From: Mauremys mutica
Taxonomy: Eukaryota; Chordata; Testudines; Geoemydidae
Assembly (NCBI RefSeq): GCF_020497125.1
Contig: NC_059087.1
Span: 19,315,925 to 19,379,924, forward strand
Reading direction: 5' to 3'
DNA: 64,000 bases
The notes under the pieces are model-generated. The model saw only the letters and a program-made list of their open reading frames with translations, searched no databases and was not told where the DNA came from. Shown here piece after piece: positions 31,387 through 40,925 of this stretch (position 1 is the stretch's first letter; the number at the start of each line of letters is the position of its first letter). The position numbers and the translations under genes were made by a program.

Positions 31387-33868
31387 TGTACTGGCAACCT
31401 CTCCCTTGTCCTCTGACAGACCTACTGTGCCTTTGGATTTTTCTAATGGAATTCCAACATTAAAGGGTGACATACTAGTGACCTCTCCCCTTTATCATGC
31501 TAGACCACAATTGTTTTTGGGAAAAAAAAGAAGATACATTCGTTCTGCAGACACCTCCAGAGTCCAGGGATTCCTGACTAAAAGAGACATTAAGAACTGG
31601 CCCTGGTGGAAGAAACGAAGCATCGTTAATTGGCAAGGAGGGAACTGTGGGGAGCGTGCTTGGGAATGTGGGGTTGAATGGTGGCTTGGATTTCTTCCAG
31701 GGGCGGGGCTCTGTGCTTATGGACAAGTACCCTGGGGATGTACTGCCCTCCCTAATTGGCTTTCAGATGATGACTACCGAAAGCGCCTTGCTACCACAAA
31801 GATTACCCCCACTAGCACCTCAACCCTGGCCATTACTTCTGTAATTTATCCAGATGTAAACAAACTTGTATATTCTAATGAAATTCATTGGCCCAGACCT
31901 TCCCATCTTAGTGATTTATTAGAATATTGCTCAGAAACCCTATTTTTTAAAGTTCAACAGAATTCATATGAGAGAACCATTGAGTGGAAAACAAATGGGT
32001 CGGTGGAAATAGAGATCCATAATATTACTGCAAATCAGCCCCAAGAATTTATAAATGAAATTGATGGGTTCCATAGTGAAGTAGATATGATGGTTATTCC
32101 TGGAATTTGTGCTATGTTACCTGAAAGAGGCCCTTATTGTTATTTGGTTACCCAATTAGTGAATACTCAAACGACTACCCAAAGAGTTTGTTCTGCTACT
32201 GGAAATTTTACCTGTATTGAGACCATTCCAGTGACTGATAATGTGACCTGTACTTTATTGCAATACACTCCCTCTTATGCTATTAATATTAATGCCTCTC
32301 GGAAATATATGAAGGTCTACAACCAACAGATGTGGTATAGACCTACACTGAGGGGACATGTAGCAGAATATCGGTGGACTGTACTTAACACTACACTAGG
32401 GACTGTGAAGTTTACATTGCCTTTATCTAGTTTTCAGATCACCTCTACATATCCAAATTGTTCACAAGGGGCTGCCATTAGATTAGCACAACAGAGGGCC
32501 TGGGTTATTTCCTCTAGAAAGAAGAGGGATCTGTCCGGATCCTTATGGGATGGGGCCAATTCTGCTGCTGCTGTTTGGAATATTTTTAAGACCCAGGAAC
32601 ATGATGAGAAATTGGGCCAATTAGAGAAGGCCACTGGCCTAATTTCTGGGGCACAGCTAACCCAAGTGCAAACCGGAGTGGGTGAGTTACATGTCATTTC
32701 CGCCCTTAGTTCTATGACCCAGAATTTATTGAGAGAGATGGTACTGAATATCACTGAGGCTGGGAAGGCATTGCAGTGGGATCTAGCATGTTCGGAAATT
32801 CAGGATTTCCTGAATGACCAGCTGATGGCCATTCGGAATGATCTAGTGCACCAAGCTTGGCCCACTGCTCTTACAGACACGTCAGGAGTACCATCTGATC
32901 TGTGGCCATGGCGACATACTTGGAGACTTTCTGGATGGAAGTGTGGACGTTCACAGTGCTCCTTCCAGGCATATGGACCGGTTAAGGGGGTGTGGGCTCC
33001 CACATACCGAATCCTGCCGGGTCCATGGGGAGGATGCATATGGGATTGGGTGATTCACCGAGATATCTGGGAAGTGAGACCGCCTGATTCTCCAAATCGA
33101 TTTTTAGTTAGTGCTCCTAGGATTACAGCTGATATTTGGATGGGGTTGGGAAATCTATGGACATTTTGGCCGTTAGAACCACCACAGCTTCAGTGTATAC
33201 GGAAACTGGAGCCAGGGGAAGTTGTCACTGTTTATGACAATATTTGCTGGGAGGGTAGAGGTCAAGGGACTACCCTTACAGGACACCCACTTTTTCAGGC
33301 TAATGATAGCTGTGTGTACGTTAATGCCACCACATTACAAGATATACATATTAATCTTACCACTGCTGCAGGCAATCATATCATTTACTGGCCTGCAGAT
33401 AGAATGTTGCAAGTAGCTCTTAGATTTCAGGTATATTTTAATTGGACTAGAGTGGTGTCTGATCGGTTTCAGAATTTGCTTTCATTGTTACCAGAGGTTC
33501 GAAGAATCTCTGAGTTGCAAGGGCAAATTCACATGCTTCAGAATATATATCATGCTGAAAAGAATGCCTTTCATACAGCTTATAGAGTGTCTACTTTATG
33601 TACTAAGTATGATGTATTGTGCTTTGTTACCAAAACTGTACGACAACCCCATTATTTTATTCCTATGGGGATGTTATTGTTTGTAGTGTTGTTAGTTGGT
33701 GTGGGATTATGTTGTTGTTGTTGTTGTTGTAAAAGACGTAATGATGGTAATAATACTTTTCATGTTCATGCTAATCATGCATTGTCATTACATCCCATGA
33801 AAACACCTACGGTTGACATGTCTGCTGTAGACTCTGAAATCCATGGTTTAATGCAAATTGAGATTTGA
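31268..33868 (+). CDS. env: Retroviral envelope protein, uninterrupted 866-codon frame
   Basis: A complete envelope frame with no stop. A hydrophobic segment at residues about 14-31 could be a signal or leader anchor. A tryptophan-rich WPWWKKR (111-117) resembles the WxxW and furin-type leader region known from foamy-like envelopes. The main furin-type site RKKR lies at 417-420 and would separate surface from transmembrane subunits. A membrane anchor at about 797-814 runs into seven consecutive Cys (815-821), then KRR and a cytoplasmic tail. Twelve N-glycosylation sequons are present. I see no CX6CC motif, so it is not of the gammaretroviral type. It overlaps pol by 119 nt. With no 5' LTR it lacks an evident promoter, so expression is doubtful even though the frame is intact. 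Confidence 0.93.
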   Translation: MHRTAKRPLHLGRTLLLMINVLLLLSLLYLLDSGRRGQGDVLATSPLSSDRPTVPLDFSNGIPTLKGDILVTSPLYHARPQLFLGKKRRYIRSADTSRVQGFLTKRDIKNWPWWKKRSIVNWQGGNCGERAWECGVEWWLGFLPGAGLCAYGQVPWGCTALPNWLSDDDYRKRLATTKITPTSTSTLAITSVIYPDVNKLVYSNEIHWPRPSHLSDLLEYCSETLFFKVQQNSYERTIEWKTNGSVEIEIHNITANQPQEFINEIDGFHSEVDMMVIPGICAMLPERGPYCYLVTQLVNTQTTTQRVCSATGNFTCIETIPVTDNVTCTLLQYTPSYAININASRKYMKVYNQQMWYRPTLRGHVAEYRWTVLNTTLGTVKFTLPLSSFQITSTYPNCSQGAAIRLAQQRAWVISSRKKRDLSGSLWDGANSAAAVWNIFKTQEHDEKLGQLEKATGLISGAQLTQVQTGVGELHVISALSSMTQNLLREMVLNITEAGKALQWDLACSEIQDFLNDQLMAIRNDLVHQAWPTALTDTSGVPSDLWPWRHTWRLSGWKCGRSQCSFQAYGPVKGVWAPTYRILPGPWGGCIWDWVIHRDIWEVRPPDSPNRFLVSAPRITADIWMGLGNLWTFWPLEPPQLQCIRKLEPGEVVTVYDNICWEGRGQGTTLTGHPLFQANDSCVYVNATTLQDIHINLTTAAGNHIIYWPADRMLQVALRFQVYFNWTRVVSDRFQNLLSLLPEVRRISELQGQIHMLQNIYHAEKNAFHTAYRVSTLCTKYDVLCFVTKTVRQPHYFIPMGMLLFVVLLVGVGLCCCCCCCKRRNDGNNTFHVHANHALSLHPMKTPTVDMSAVDSEIHGLMQIEI

Positions 33869-33889
33869 AGTATTTGTTGTACTAAAAGT

Positions 33890-33902
33890 ACAAAAGGGGG
33901 AG
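33890..33902 (+). promoter_or_regulatory. Polypurine tract
   Basis: ACAAAAGGGGGAG directly precedes the LTR start TGTGG, the usual plus-strand primer arrangement. Confidence 0.85.
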
Positions 33903-34357
33903 TGTGGAGGCCAAGAAATAATTAATAAAGGTTTGAAGGGATCTTAATGTATGTTAGCTAATTTAGCAGGAGTTAGGCTGTGACCCTAATGCTGTGAGAT
34001 ATGTAGAAATAAGATAATGTGGTACAGAGTGAATTGTGTGAAAAGTCATTATGACCTTGTAAAATGCAGTCTTGTTTTTGTTCTAGTATTGAAGACAAAT
34101 AAGATAGCGAATAGGCTTATGTATAAACAAATGCAAATGTTTTCCTTTAATGTCTCCAGGATTGCTAGCCATTGTCTGTAACAAAGGTATAAATGATTGC
34201 TATGATTGTTTACTAATTGAGAGAGATCCGTCCGGGACAAGGGGTAACCCAGTTTCCTATGACACTCTCTCCCTCTTGTGATCACTAGAGAAAGTAATAA
34301 AGTATTTGATTTTGCTGTACCCAAACAAAAAAGCGAGAACTTAGTTTTTCTTCGACA
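33903..34357 (+). repeat. Retroviral 3' LTR
   Basis: 455 bp from TGTGGAGG to TTCGACA (TG...CA ends). It contains a TATA box TATAAA at 34188-34193 and a polyadenylation signal AATAAA at 34296-34301. No second copy is present in the window, so insertion age cannot be read from LTR divergence. Its promoter points toward V7 and would be antisense to it. Confidence 0.88.
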
Positions 34358-34457
34358 GTGGGCAGATTAAATATGATACCTGCTTCCCCACCTCTGAAAT
34401 GGCCCCTCACGCTGTCACAGGACAAATGGTATTAAATGTTCCCCTTTGATAACAAGA

Positions 34458-34496
34458 GGTTTGTGTCTCACTTCCCCATCTGGCTGTGTCACTGTG
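34458..34496 (-). promoter_or_regulatory. V7 RSS, 23-bp spacer
   Basis: Heptamer CACAGTG (34490-34496), 23-bp spacer, nonamer ACACAAACC (34458-34466). The retroviral LTR ends 100 bp away. Confidence 0.95.
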
Positions 34497-34978
34497 AGGC
34501 TGATCACTGCTGCTGTCGTACACCTGACAGTAATAATCAGCCTCGTCCTGCGCCTGGACTCCAGTGATGGTTAACGTGGCCGTGTTCCCGGAGTTGGCCC
34601 CAGAGAATCGATCAGGGATTCCGGAGGGTCTGCTGCTACTATCATATATAACAAGTAGCGGGGCACTGCCAGGTTTCTGTTGGTACCAGTGCACGTACTT
34701 GCCCCCAATGTTGTTTCCCGAACAGGTGAGTTGAGCCTTTTGCCCTGGAGACACAGACACTGAAGGTGGCTGAGTCAGCAAGTACTGGGCGAGAGAACCT
34801 GCAACAGGAGGAGAAAACATGGGGATAAAATCAATCTTTCAAGAGCTAACAGACCTCAGGCCGTGCAGGAACCTGAGGAAGAGAAAATCCCCTGAATAAA
34901 GAGATGGAGAAAAACTCTCTTGCTTATAATACCTGAGCAGTAAGTGAGCAGCGTGAGGAGCAGAGGGGCCCAGGCCAT
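34497..34978 (-). CDS. IGLV: V-lambda gene V7, group B, open (hybrid flank)
   Basis: Leader exon 34933-34978 encodes [15 protein letters not shown]. The 134-bp intron has the group B GTATTA donor. The V exon (34497-34798, 302 nt) reads through [40 protein letters not shown]2 [15 protein letters not shown] and DEADYYC. Germline CDR3 is [10 protein letters not shown]. The coding part is group B, but sequence upstream of the leader (from about 35.1 kb) matches the B' genes V10 and V5 (CTGCTGGCACCTCCC) and not V2/V3/V9/V12. The gene therefore looks like a recombinant with its breakpoint around the leader. It is otherwise intact and functional in appearance. Confidence 0.94.
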
Positions 34979-35902
34979 GGTGGGAATCCAGACGAGCTCG
35001 GCTTCCTGAGGCAAACGGGTCTGTGGCTGGGACCCTCCGATTCTCTCTTAAACCCCCCAGCACTGGAGAACGGCCCCTTCATGCAAATCTGCTCCCTGCT
35101 CACTGGCTGCTGCTGGCACCTCCCTCCCCTCAGAGACAACTACAGACAGACCAAAGAATTGGTTAGTTTTTCATCTGCAAGGAAAAATGAAGCTTATCTT
35201 GGTGGTGAGGAGCTGTTTCTACTTAGACCATTACCGTTCAGCGCACTCCCTCTGGAGCGAGGAGTCTCCAATGTTGTCTGCTTGACACTGCAAAGCTAGC
35301 TGGGTTTCTTGTCATGACCCTGACCCACAATGTTTTGCAGCTGTAAGCAAGTATGGCTTGTTTGGGGCGGCTGCTGGGACTTGCTGGCGATGGAGGTTGT
35401 GCAGGTGTCTCTGAGAGGTGTGGCTGGTGTGGACAGATGGCTTCTGGTGCCTGGGGTGTGGTGTTGGCATGGGATTTGGCAGTGGACAATATGGCTGACG
35501 CTGGTGGTGGACTTGCACCTGGGTGGTTTTGGTGCTCTTGGAAGATGCTGCTGAGGGACCTACTGCGGAAAGGGATGGGGGAGGGGCTGAAACCCTTCTG
35601 CGCTGCGCACTGCTCACGGGACGCTCACTGAAAGATGGTGAGGAACCAGCTAAGGATACTGTGAGCAATGGGGCTCATGGTGAGCGAGGCAGCTGGCTCC
35701 TGACGGCTTTTAGTGGCTTTCCCTGCAGAAGGACGTGGTGTGGGCAGCGGGACGGGAATGTGGCAGCCGAAGAGGGAGAGAACTTCTGCTTCTCTCCCCT
35801 TAGCTTCCCCCTCCCGGGTTAGAGCAGCCGCTGGGTTGTGGTGATCTTGTCATGACCCTCCAGCCGTTCCAAAGGAGACTGCCAGTCTGAGCACCCTGCC
35901 CT
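34979..35902. repeat. V7 upstream flank, duplicated upstream of V10
   Basis: Matches 49438-50361 at an offset of 14.46 kb with very few differences by eye. Similarity ends at GCACCCTGC, where the GC-rich insert begins on this side. Confidence 0.88.
35048..35088 (-). promoter_or_regulatory. V7 promoter with perfect octamer
   Basis: ATTTGCAT at 35081-35088 (minus) and TTTAAG at 35048-35053. Confidence 0.85.
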
Positions 35903-37083
35903 GGTCGCGGAGCGCAGGGGGTGGCGGCGGAACATGGTGGCTGGGCAGGCCGTTCCTCTAGCGCCAGCTGCGGGCTCCTCCTCGGCTTGTCCCCACCTCC
36001 GCCTCCTCCTCTTGCCCCCTGCACCGCCTCCTGCCTGGGGAGGGCAGCAGCAGCAGCCCGGGCTGAGCCGAACTCATGCTGCTGCGCAGGCCGAGTCCGC
36101 GGCTGGCTCGCGGGGGTCCCAGGGAGTGGGAGGCCTGGGTACACTGCCCTGCGATCACCAGCCACCGGCTGCTCTGCCCTGGACCCCAGCAGCTGAACCC
36201 CGCAGCCGCCCCAGCTTGCTACAGGAGGTGCCTCCCCCCCCCAGCTGGCTTTGTCCCTGGCCACGCCGTGGGGTGACCACCCAGGACTCTGCGATGTTGC
36301 TGAGGCTGCCCCAAGTCAGGCTCCCCGGGGTCCGCTGCCCCTCCAGCATGGGGGCTCTAGGCCAGTGTGGGAGCCGGGCCGCAGCCCAGCTCCCAGAGCC
36401 TCCTCCTCTCCCCGCGCTGCATAGCAAGACATGGGACCGTGGGCAGGGCTGCTACAGCCATTTCAGACTGGGATCGGCGCCAGGGGAGTGGAGGTGATTG
36501 TGCCCTGGCTGGAGGGACCGGGCAGCCCCCCTCCCAACGCCTGCTGCTTGCTCCTGCCGGCAGGGGGCTGCAATGCCCAGCTCTGGAGGGCAGCTCCAAG
36601 CCCCCGGGCGTGCTCGCGGGGAAGGAGAGACAGGAGGCAGAGCTGTTCAGTGTCTCCCACGCAGCTCCAGGCCCCTCTGGCTACTCAGCAGAGACAGCCA
36701 GGCTGGGTAGCCCGCCAGCAGCGTGACTTGGTCCGACCCACACGGACCACATGAGCCCTGGGGTTGCGCTGACGTCCTGCCTATGCCAAGGCCTCCAGCA
36801 CAGGGGAAGCCCTAGCTCTGTCCAGGCAGACACAGCCCAGTTCACTCCTTGGCCGGCCCAGTGAGTAAATGAGTACACTAGTAGGAAATTGTTTTATTTC
36901 ACTAACTACAAATACGCTGTTTTCATTTTTTTTATTTTAAACAATCAAAAACAAGACAAAAGAAACAAAAAACATTGAAAAGTGCAAGTGAGTAAAAGCC
37001 AAAAAAAAAAAGCGGCGGGGAGGGGAGAGGCGGCCAAATTTTTTTTTGCTGGGGGCAGCAAAAAACCTAGAGCCGGCCCTGGG
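35903..37083. mobile_element. GC-rich insert of unknown class, about 1.2 kb
   Basis: CpG- and GC-rich for its first 0.95 kb (for example GAGTCCGCGGCTGGC), then AT-rich with A- and T-runs. It ends CCTAGAGCCGGCCCTG, which resembles the inverted end of the GC-rich MITE seen beside V3 and at 50.49 kb. Paralogous spacers continue on both sides without it. It is probably a transposon derivative. Open frames in it have low-complexity, GC-driven composition and no domain, so I do not call genes. Confidence 0.55.
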
Positions 37084-39064
37084 CTGAGCTCATGGGAACT
37101 CTGGCCCCTACTGACTGTCTCACAGCTGCAGGGATCACCGGTGTACAGTTGTTTCCAACATTCACGCTGTTCCTTTTCAGAGTGTTTGTTCTTCTCTGGA
37201 CTGATCACGTCACCAGCCTGCTCACATCTGCGGAAGGGATTTCCCCGCTACTTAGGCACTTGCACCTGCCTTGATGAGGATTGACACAGCCCAGTGGAGG
37301 GAAGCCGCCCCCTCCCAGTAGGTGTTTGTATTGGTGCCTCTTTTAGTAACACCAGTGTCAGGTCTTTGTGAGCCAGGGGAGATGATTGGGCCTTGCAGGC
37401 CGGTTCCCCAGTGGAGGGGCAATCAGTGACGTGGAGTCTGGGTATATTCTGAGTGTAGCTACATATCCCGGTTCTGGAATGGAGAAGCCAGGCGAGCCCT
37501 TCTCCCAGAAATCTCAGCCCAACACCACTGCCAGGGGGCCAGGAAACAACTCTGCCTCAAGAATTGACTCTGATCAGAGCCCTGGGCAGACAGGAAACTC
37601 TCCTGCAGTTCCCACAGCTCCCTCTTGCCTTATATGACCAAAACACCCCAAACATTTCTTCCAGGACTAAAAAGTTGCTCACACCAAGGCTCTGTCTACA
37701 CTGGCACTTTTCTCATTAAAACTTTTGTTGCTCGGAGGTGTGAACCAATCCACCCCCCCCGAATGACAAAAGTTTTAATGACGAAAAGCACCGGTTTGGA
37801 CAGTGCTCTATCGACGACTCTCTCCCAGGGATGAGCTACCACCCCGGGTCTGGTATGGTTTTATTTTGTTGCTGGGAGACCTCTCCCCCTGCGCCAAAGA
37901 GCGACTACACTGTGTACCTCAGAACGGCAGGGCTGTGAGGTGCGCAGTGCAGACATCGCCTAAGAAAACAACTTGGGAGACTGTGTAACAGCACGAGCTG
38001 GGCAGGGCGAAGCAGCTTTGACGGCTGGAGGCCTCCTAACTCTGGAGATGTAAATAGGGAGGTTGCATGAGGCTTAACCAGAGCTGCAAGCGTAACTCAT
38101 GTGCCTAATAGGGAGCTATCTCTTTAAGATACCCGCTGCGGGGAGGTAGGAGTGAGTTATGTCTGGGTCACTGTTGCTAGGCAGATTAAGCACTCCACAT
38201 CCAGAAGCTTCTGGAAATACTTGCGCTAGTTTAGGGTCTGCTCCACTAGGTTCCCTGTTGCTGGGGTCAGACTCCATTAGGACGAGCAGTCAGGGCAGCT
38301 GCTTTGCAGAAGGCCACATGCCCTGTGTGGATTGGGAGAAGCTGAGCCCAGGAGCAGGAAGCAGGCTGGTGTCCCGAACTCTGAAGCATTTTGCAGCAGG
38401 TTAGTGCTATTGTTAACCCTCTACCAGGGAAGCCTGGACAATGCTAATTAAAGCCCGGGGAAATTGGGAGGGAAAAATAACTTCTATTTTAACTGGATGC
38501 TTTGAATGTTGTTTTGATTTCAGCCAAACTGTTCTAGTTAAATTGTTGCACCTAGTCTGAGTCACCAACTTTTCTTTCAATGCAGTAATGGGAAAGAGTC
38601 ATTTCTAGTTTGCTGTTCACAGTTTTGTATTTTCTTGCAATAGGGTTTTCCTTAAATCTATGCAGGTAACTGAGTGGTGGGTTAATCACTCAGCTGACTG
38701 GCTAGCAGTGATTTCAGCAGAGGAGGAGTCTGCCTGGATTCCAACTAAAGATTCCTACAAGCCAGTGGAGGGAAGATGTTGTTTTAGACTCAGCAGACTG
38801 TCTAGATTTTGGTGATCAAAGACTCTATCTGAGACTTAGGTGAACAAAACCTAAACTTTGGGGAACTCTCAGTTTCTTCTCACTGTATTTCTGTGGGGAC
38901 CGAACTGTTCAGATTTTAATTTGTTTTCTTTACTTATGTTTATGTATAACTGTGAAGGTAATGTCTGGGGATTATAAAATAGCCATCTCATACTGTAAAA
39001 ATTAGATTATTTGTTTCTTTATTTTAAGATTCTATAACGTTATTTAATTAAATGCATTTCTTTA
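37084..39064. other. Unique spacer, no gene recognised
   Basis: The first 0.3 kb is a diverged relative of the 15.3-, 23.7-, 46.9- and 59.0-kb spacers. The rest appears only once in the window and is moderately AT-rich. Near 37.69-37.79 kb there is an imperfect inverted repeat around TCATTAAAACTTTTG and CAAAAGTTTTAATGA, possibly another short MITE. Confidence 0.5.
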
Positions 39065-40110
39065 AAAACAACAAGGAGTCTTTGTGGTACTTTAGAGACT
39101 AACAGATTTATTTGGGCATAAGCTTTCGTGGGCTATAACCCACTTCATCAGATGCATGGAGTGGAACATACAGTAGGGAGGTGTAAATACACAGCATATG
39201 AAAAGATGGGAGTTGCCTTACCAAGTGGGGGGTCAGTGCTAATGACCAAATTCAATTTAAGTTGGAAGTAGGCAATTCTCAACAGTTGACAAGACTTTTT
39301 TGTTGTGCCAATGTAAACAAGGGGGCCCATTTCAAACAGTTGACAAGAAGGTGTGACTATTTAGCAAGGGGAAATTAGTTTTTGTAAAAACAACCAGGAG
39401 TACTTGTGGTACCTTAGGGACTAACAAATTGGTTTAGTTTCTGTAGTGACCCATCCACTCCCAGTCTCTCTTCAGCCCTAATTTGATGGTGTCCAGTTTG
39501 CAAATTAATTCCAGTTCTGCAGTTTCTTGTTGGAATCTGTTTTTGAAGGTTTTTTTGGTTGAAGAACTGCCACTTTAAAATCTGTTATTGAGTGACCAGG
39601 GAGATTGAAGTGTTCTCCGACTGGTTTTTCAGTGTTATAATTCCTGATATCAGATTTGTGTCCATTTATTCTTTTGCGTAGAGACTGTCCAGTTTGGCTA
39701 ATGTAGATGGCAGAGGGGCATTGCTGGCACGTGATGGCATATATCACATTGGTAGATGTGCAGGTGAACGAGCCCCCTGATGGCGTGGCTGATGTGATTA
39801 GGTCCTATGATGGTGTCCCTTGAATAGATATGTGGACAGAGTTGGCACCAGGGTTTGTTGCAGGGTTTGGTTCCTGGGTTAGTGTTTTTGTTGTGTAGTG
39901 TGTAGTTGCTGGTGAGTATTTGCTCCAGGCTGGGGGGCTGTCTGTAAGCGAGGACTGGCCTGTCTCCCAAGGTCTGTGAGATGAGGGATCGTCCTTCAGA
40001 ATAGGTTGTAGATCCTTGATGATGCGCTGGAGAGGTTTTAGTTGGGGGCTGTAGGTGACTTGAATGTGGGGAGGTTGACCGTGTGCAATCCTTGCTGAAA
40101 TTCTTTAGAG
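39065..40110 (-). mobile_element. Penelope-like element, 3' part
   Basis: Read leftwards, this is the end of a Penelope-like retroelement: the linker before the endonuclease, a GIY-YIG-type domain, then a 3' untranslated tail. Two tail-like motifs occur, at about 39068-39170 (AGACTAACAGATTTATTTG...AAGCTTTCGTGGG) and a partial one near 39388-39435. The RT is missing, so the copy is 5'-truncated. The tail is homologous to the palindromic insert at 59991-60214. Confidence 0.8.
39505..39970 (-). pseudogene. Penelope-like GIY-YIG endonuclease fragment
   Basis: Two overlapping frames. The first (39698-39970) has PGTKPCNKPWCQLCPHI, a Cys-rich linker typical of Penelope-like proteins just before the endonuclease. 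The second (39505-39747) has MIYAITCQQC, then YISQTGQSLRKRINGHKSD and PVGEHFNLPGHS, matching the GIY-YIG domain of Penelope-like elements; the YIG position reads YIS here. A frameshift separates the two frames. It would have nicked DNA for target-primed integration, but is now inactive. Confidence 0.83.
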
Positions 40111-40314
40111 ACTGAACTCTGGGTCTCCAGCTACTTTCTATGGGAGTTGAGTTTTTTTAAGGCACTGGAGTCAGGAAATGAAGTGAACTCTAGATCACCC
40201 AAAGATTACATGAAAAAAACGTATTTGTGTGATATGCTGTAGGCAGAGACCAAACCTAGTGGCCTGCGCAGGCCCCTGTGGATCACAGGCTGAGGGTGGG
40301 AAGATGAAGGTGTT

Positions 40315-40353
40315 TTTTTTTTTCTCACTTCCCCATCTGTGTGTGTCACAGTG
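40315..40353 (-). promoter_or_regulatory. V8 RSS, off-consensus, 23-bp spacer
   Basis: Heptamer CACTGTG (40347-40353; fourth base differs from CACAGTG), 23-bp spacer, nonamer AAAAAAAAA (40315-40323; 6 of 9). It retains the essential CAC and the A-rich nonamer core, but should be weaker than its neighbours. Confidence 0.85.
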
Positions 40354-40855
40354 AGGAGGAGCACTGCTACTCCCACTCCACGCAGCACAGTAATAATCAG
40401 CCTCATCCTCTGCCGGGGCCCCGGAGATGGTCAGATAGCCGGTGTTACTAGATGTGTCTTGGGAGCCAAAGACGCGAGCAGGGACCCCAGAGCCCTGGTG
40501 CTTGCTGGACTCTGAATAGTAATACAGCAGGTATTGTGGAGAATTCCCAGGTTTCTGCTGGTACCAGTACACATGGCAGCCACTGATGCTGCTCCTACTG
40601 CTCATGGTGCAGGAGAGTTTCACGGTGTTTCCTGGGGACACTGACACTGAGGGCGGCTGAGTCAGCACAGGCTGCGAGCTGGAAGCTGGAAAAATAATGG
40701 AGAAGCCTGTGAACCCCACGGTGTCCGTCCCCGGCCACTAGTGACACAGTTTGTGCATTGACTCTAGCAGCAACTTCAATGTGTATTGAACCCGCTTCCC
40801 CATTCTCACCTGTGCACCACGTCCCCAGCAGGATGATGAGGGGAGCCCAGAGCAT
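40354..40855 (-). CDS. IGLV: V-lambda gene V8, group A, open with weak RSS
   Basis: Leader exon 40810-40855 encodes MLWAPLIILLGTWCT. The intron is 124 bp. The V exon (40354-40685, 332 nt) is open through [19 protein letters not shown], the long CDR2 [15 protein letters not shown] and EADYYC. Germline CDR3 is AAWSGSSSAPP, three codons longer than in V1. Oddities: an extra Cys in CDR1 (SGCHVYW), VFG where relatives have FSG in FR3, Pro in SGAPAED, and an off-consensus RSS. It could be functional but poorly used. V11 is its frameshifted sister and shares the Cys and the RSS form. Confidence 0.88.
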
Positions 40856-40925
40856 GGTGAGGAGATTTCAGACCCTGGGGAGAAATACAGCCAGATCCAC
40901 TGAGACTCCCTGACAGGATCTGCCC

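Larger units (their letters stand above)
29658..34357 (+). mobile_element. 5'-truncated endogenous retrovirus (pol part, env, 3' LTR)
   Basis: The order is RNase H (partial), integrase, env, polypurine tract, one LTR. The 5' LTR, gag, protease, RT and the first part of RNase H are absent. The left junction follows GATTTCT of the host flank and the right junction precedes TGGGCAGATT. In the V9 unit these two host pieces are contiguous (GATTTCTGGGCAGATT), so host sequence is intact around the insert and no target duplication longer than about 1 bp is visible. The integrase carries a C-terminal GPY/F-like module, seen in gamma- and epsilon-type viruses. It lies opposite in strand to the V genes, ending 100 bp from the V7 nonamer. 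Confidence 0.92.

Noticed and set aside
31475..31726. Short minus-strand frame within env
   Set aside because: Antisense shadow of the env frame.
34049..34324. 91-codon minus-strand frame inside the LTR
   Set aside because: It is an antisense shadow of LTR sequence with no known function.
35921..36754. Several overlapping long frames in the CpG-rich insert
   Set aside because: Open frames occur in most of the six frames at once, as expected from high GC content. Products are low-complexity with no domain.
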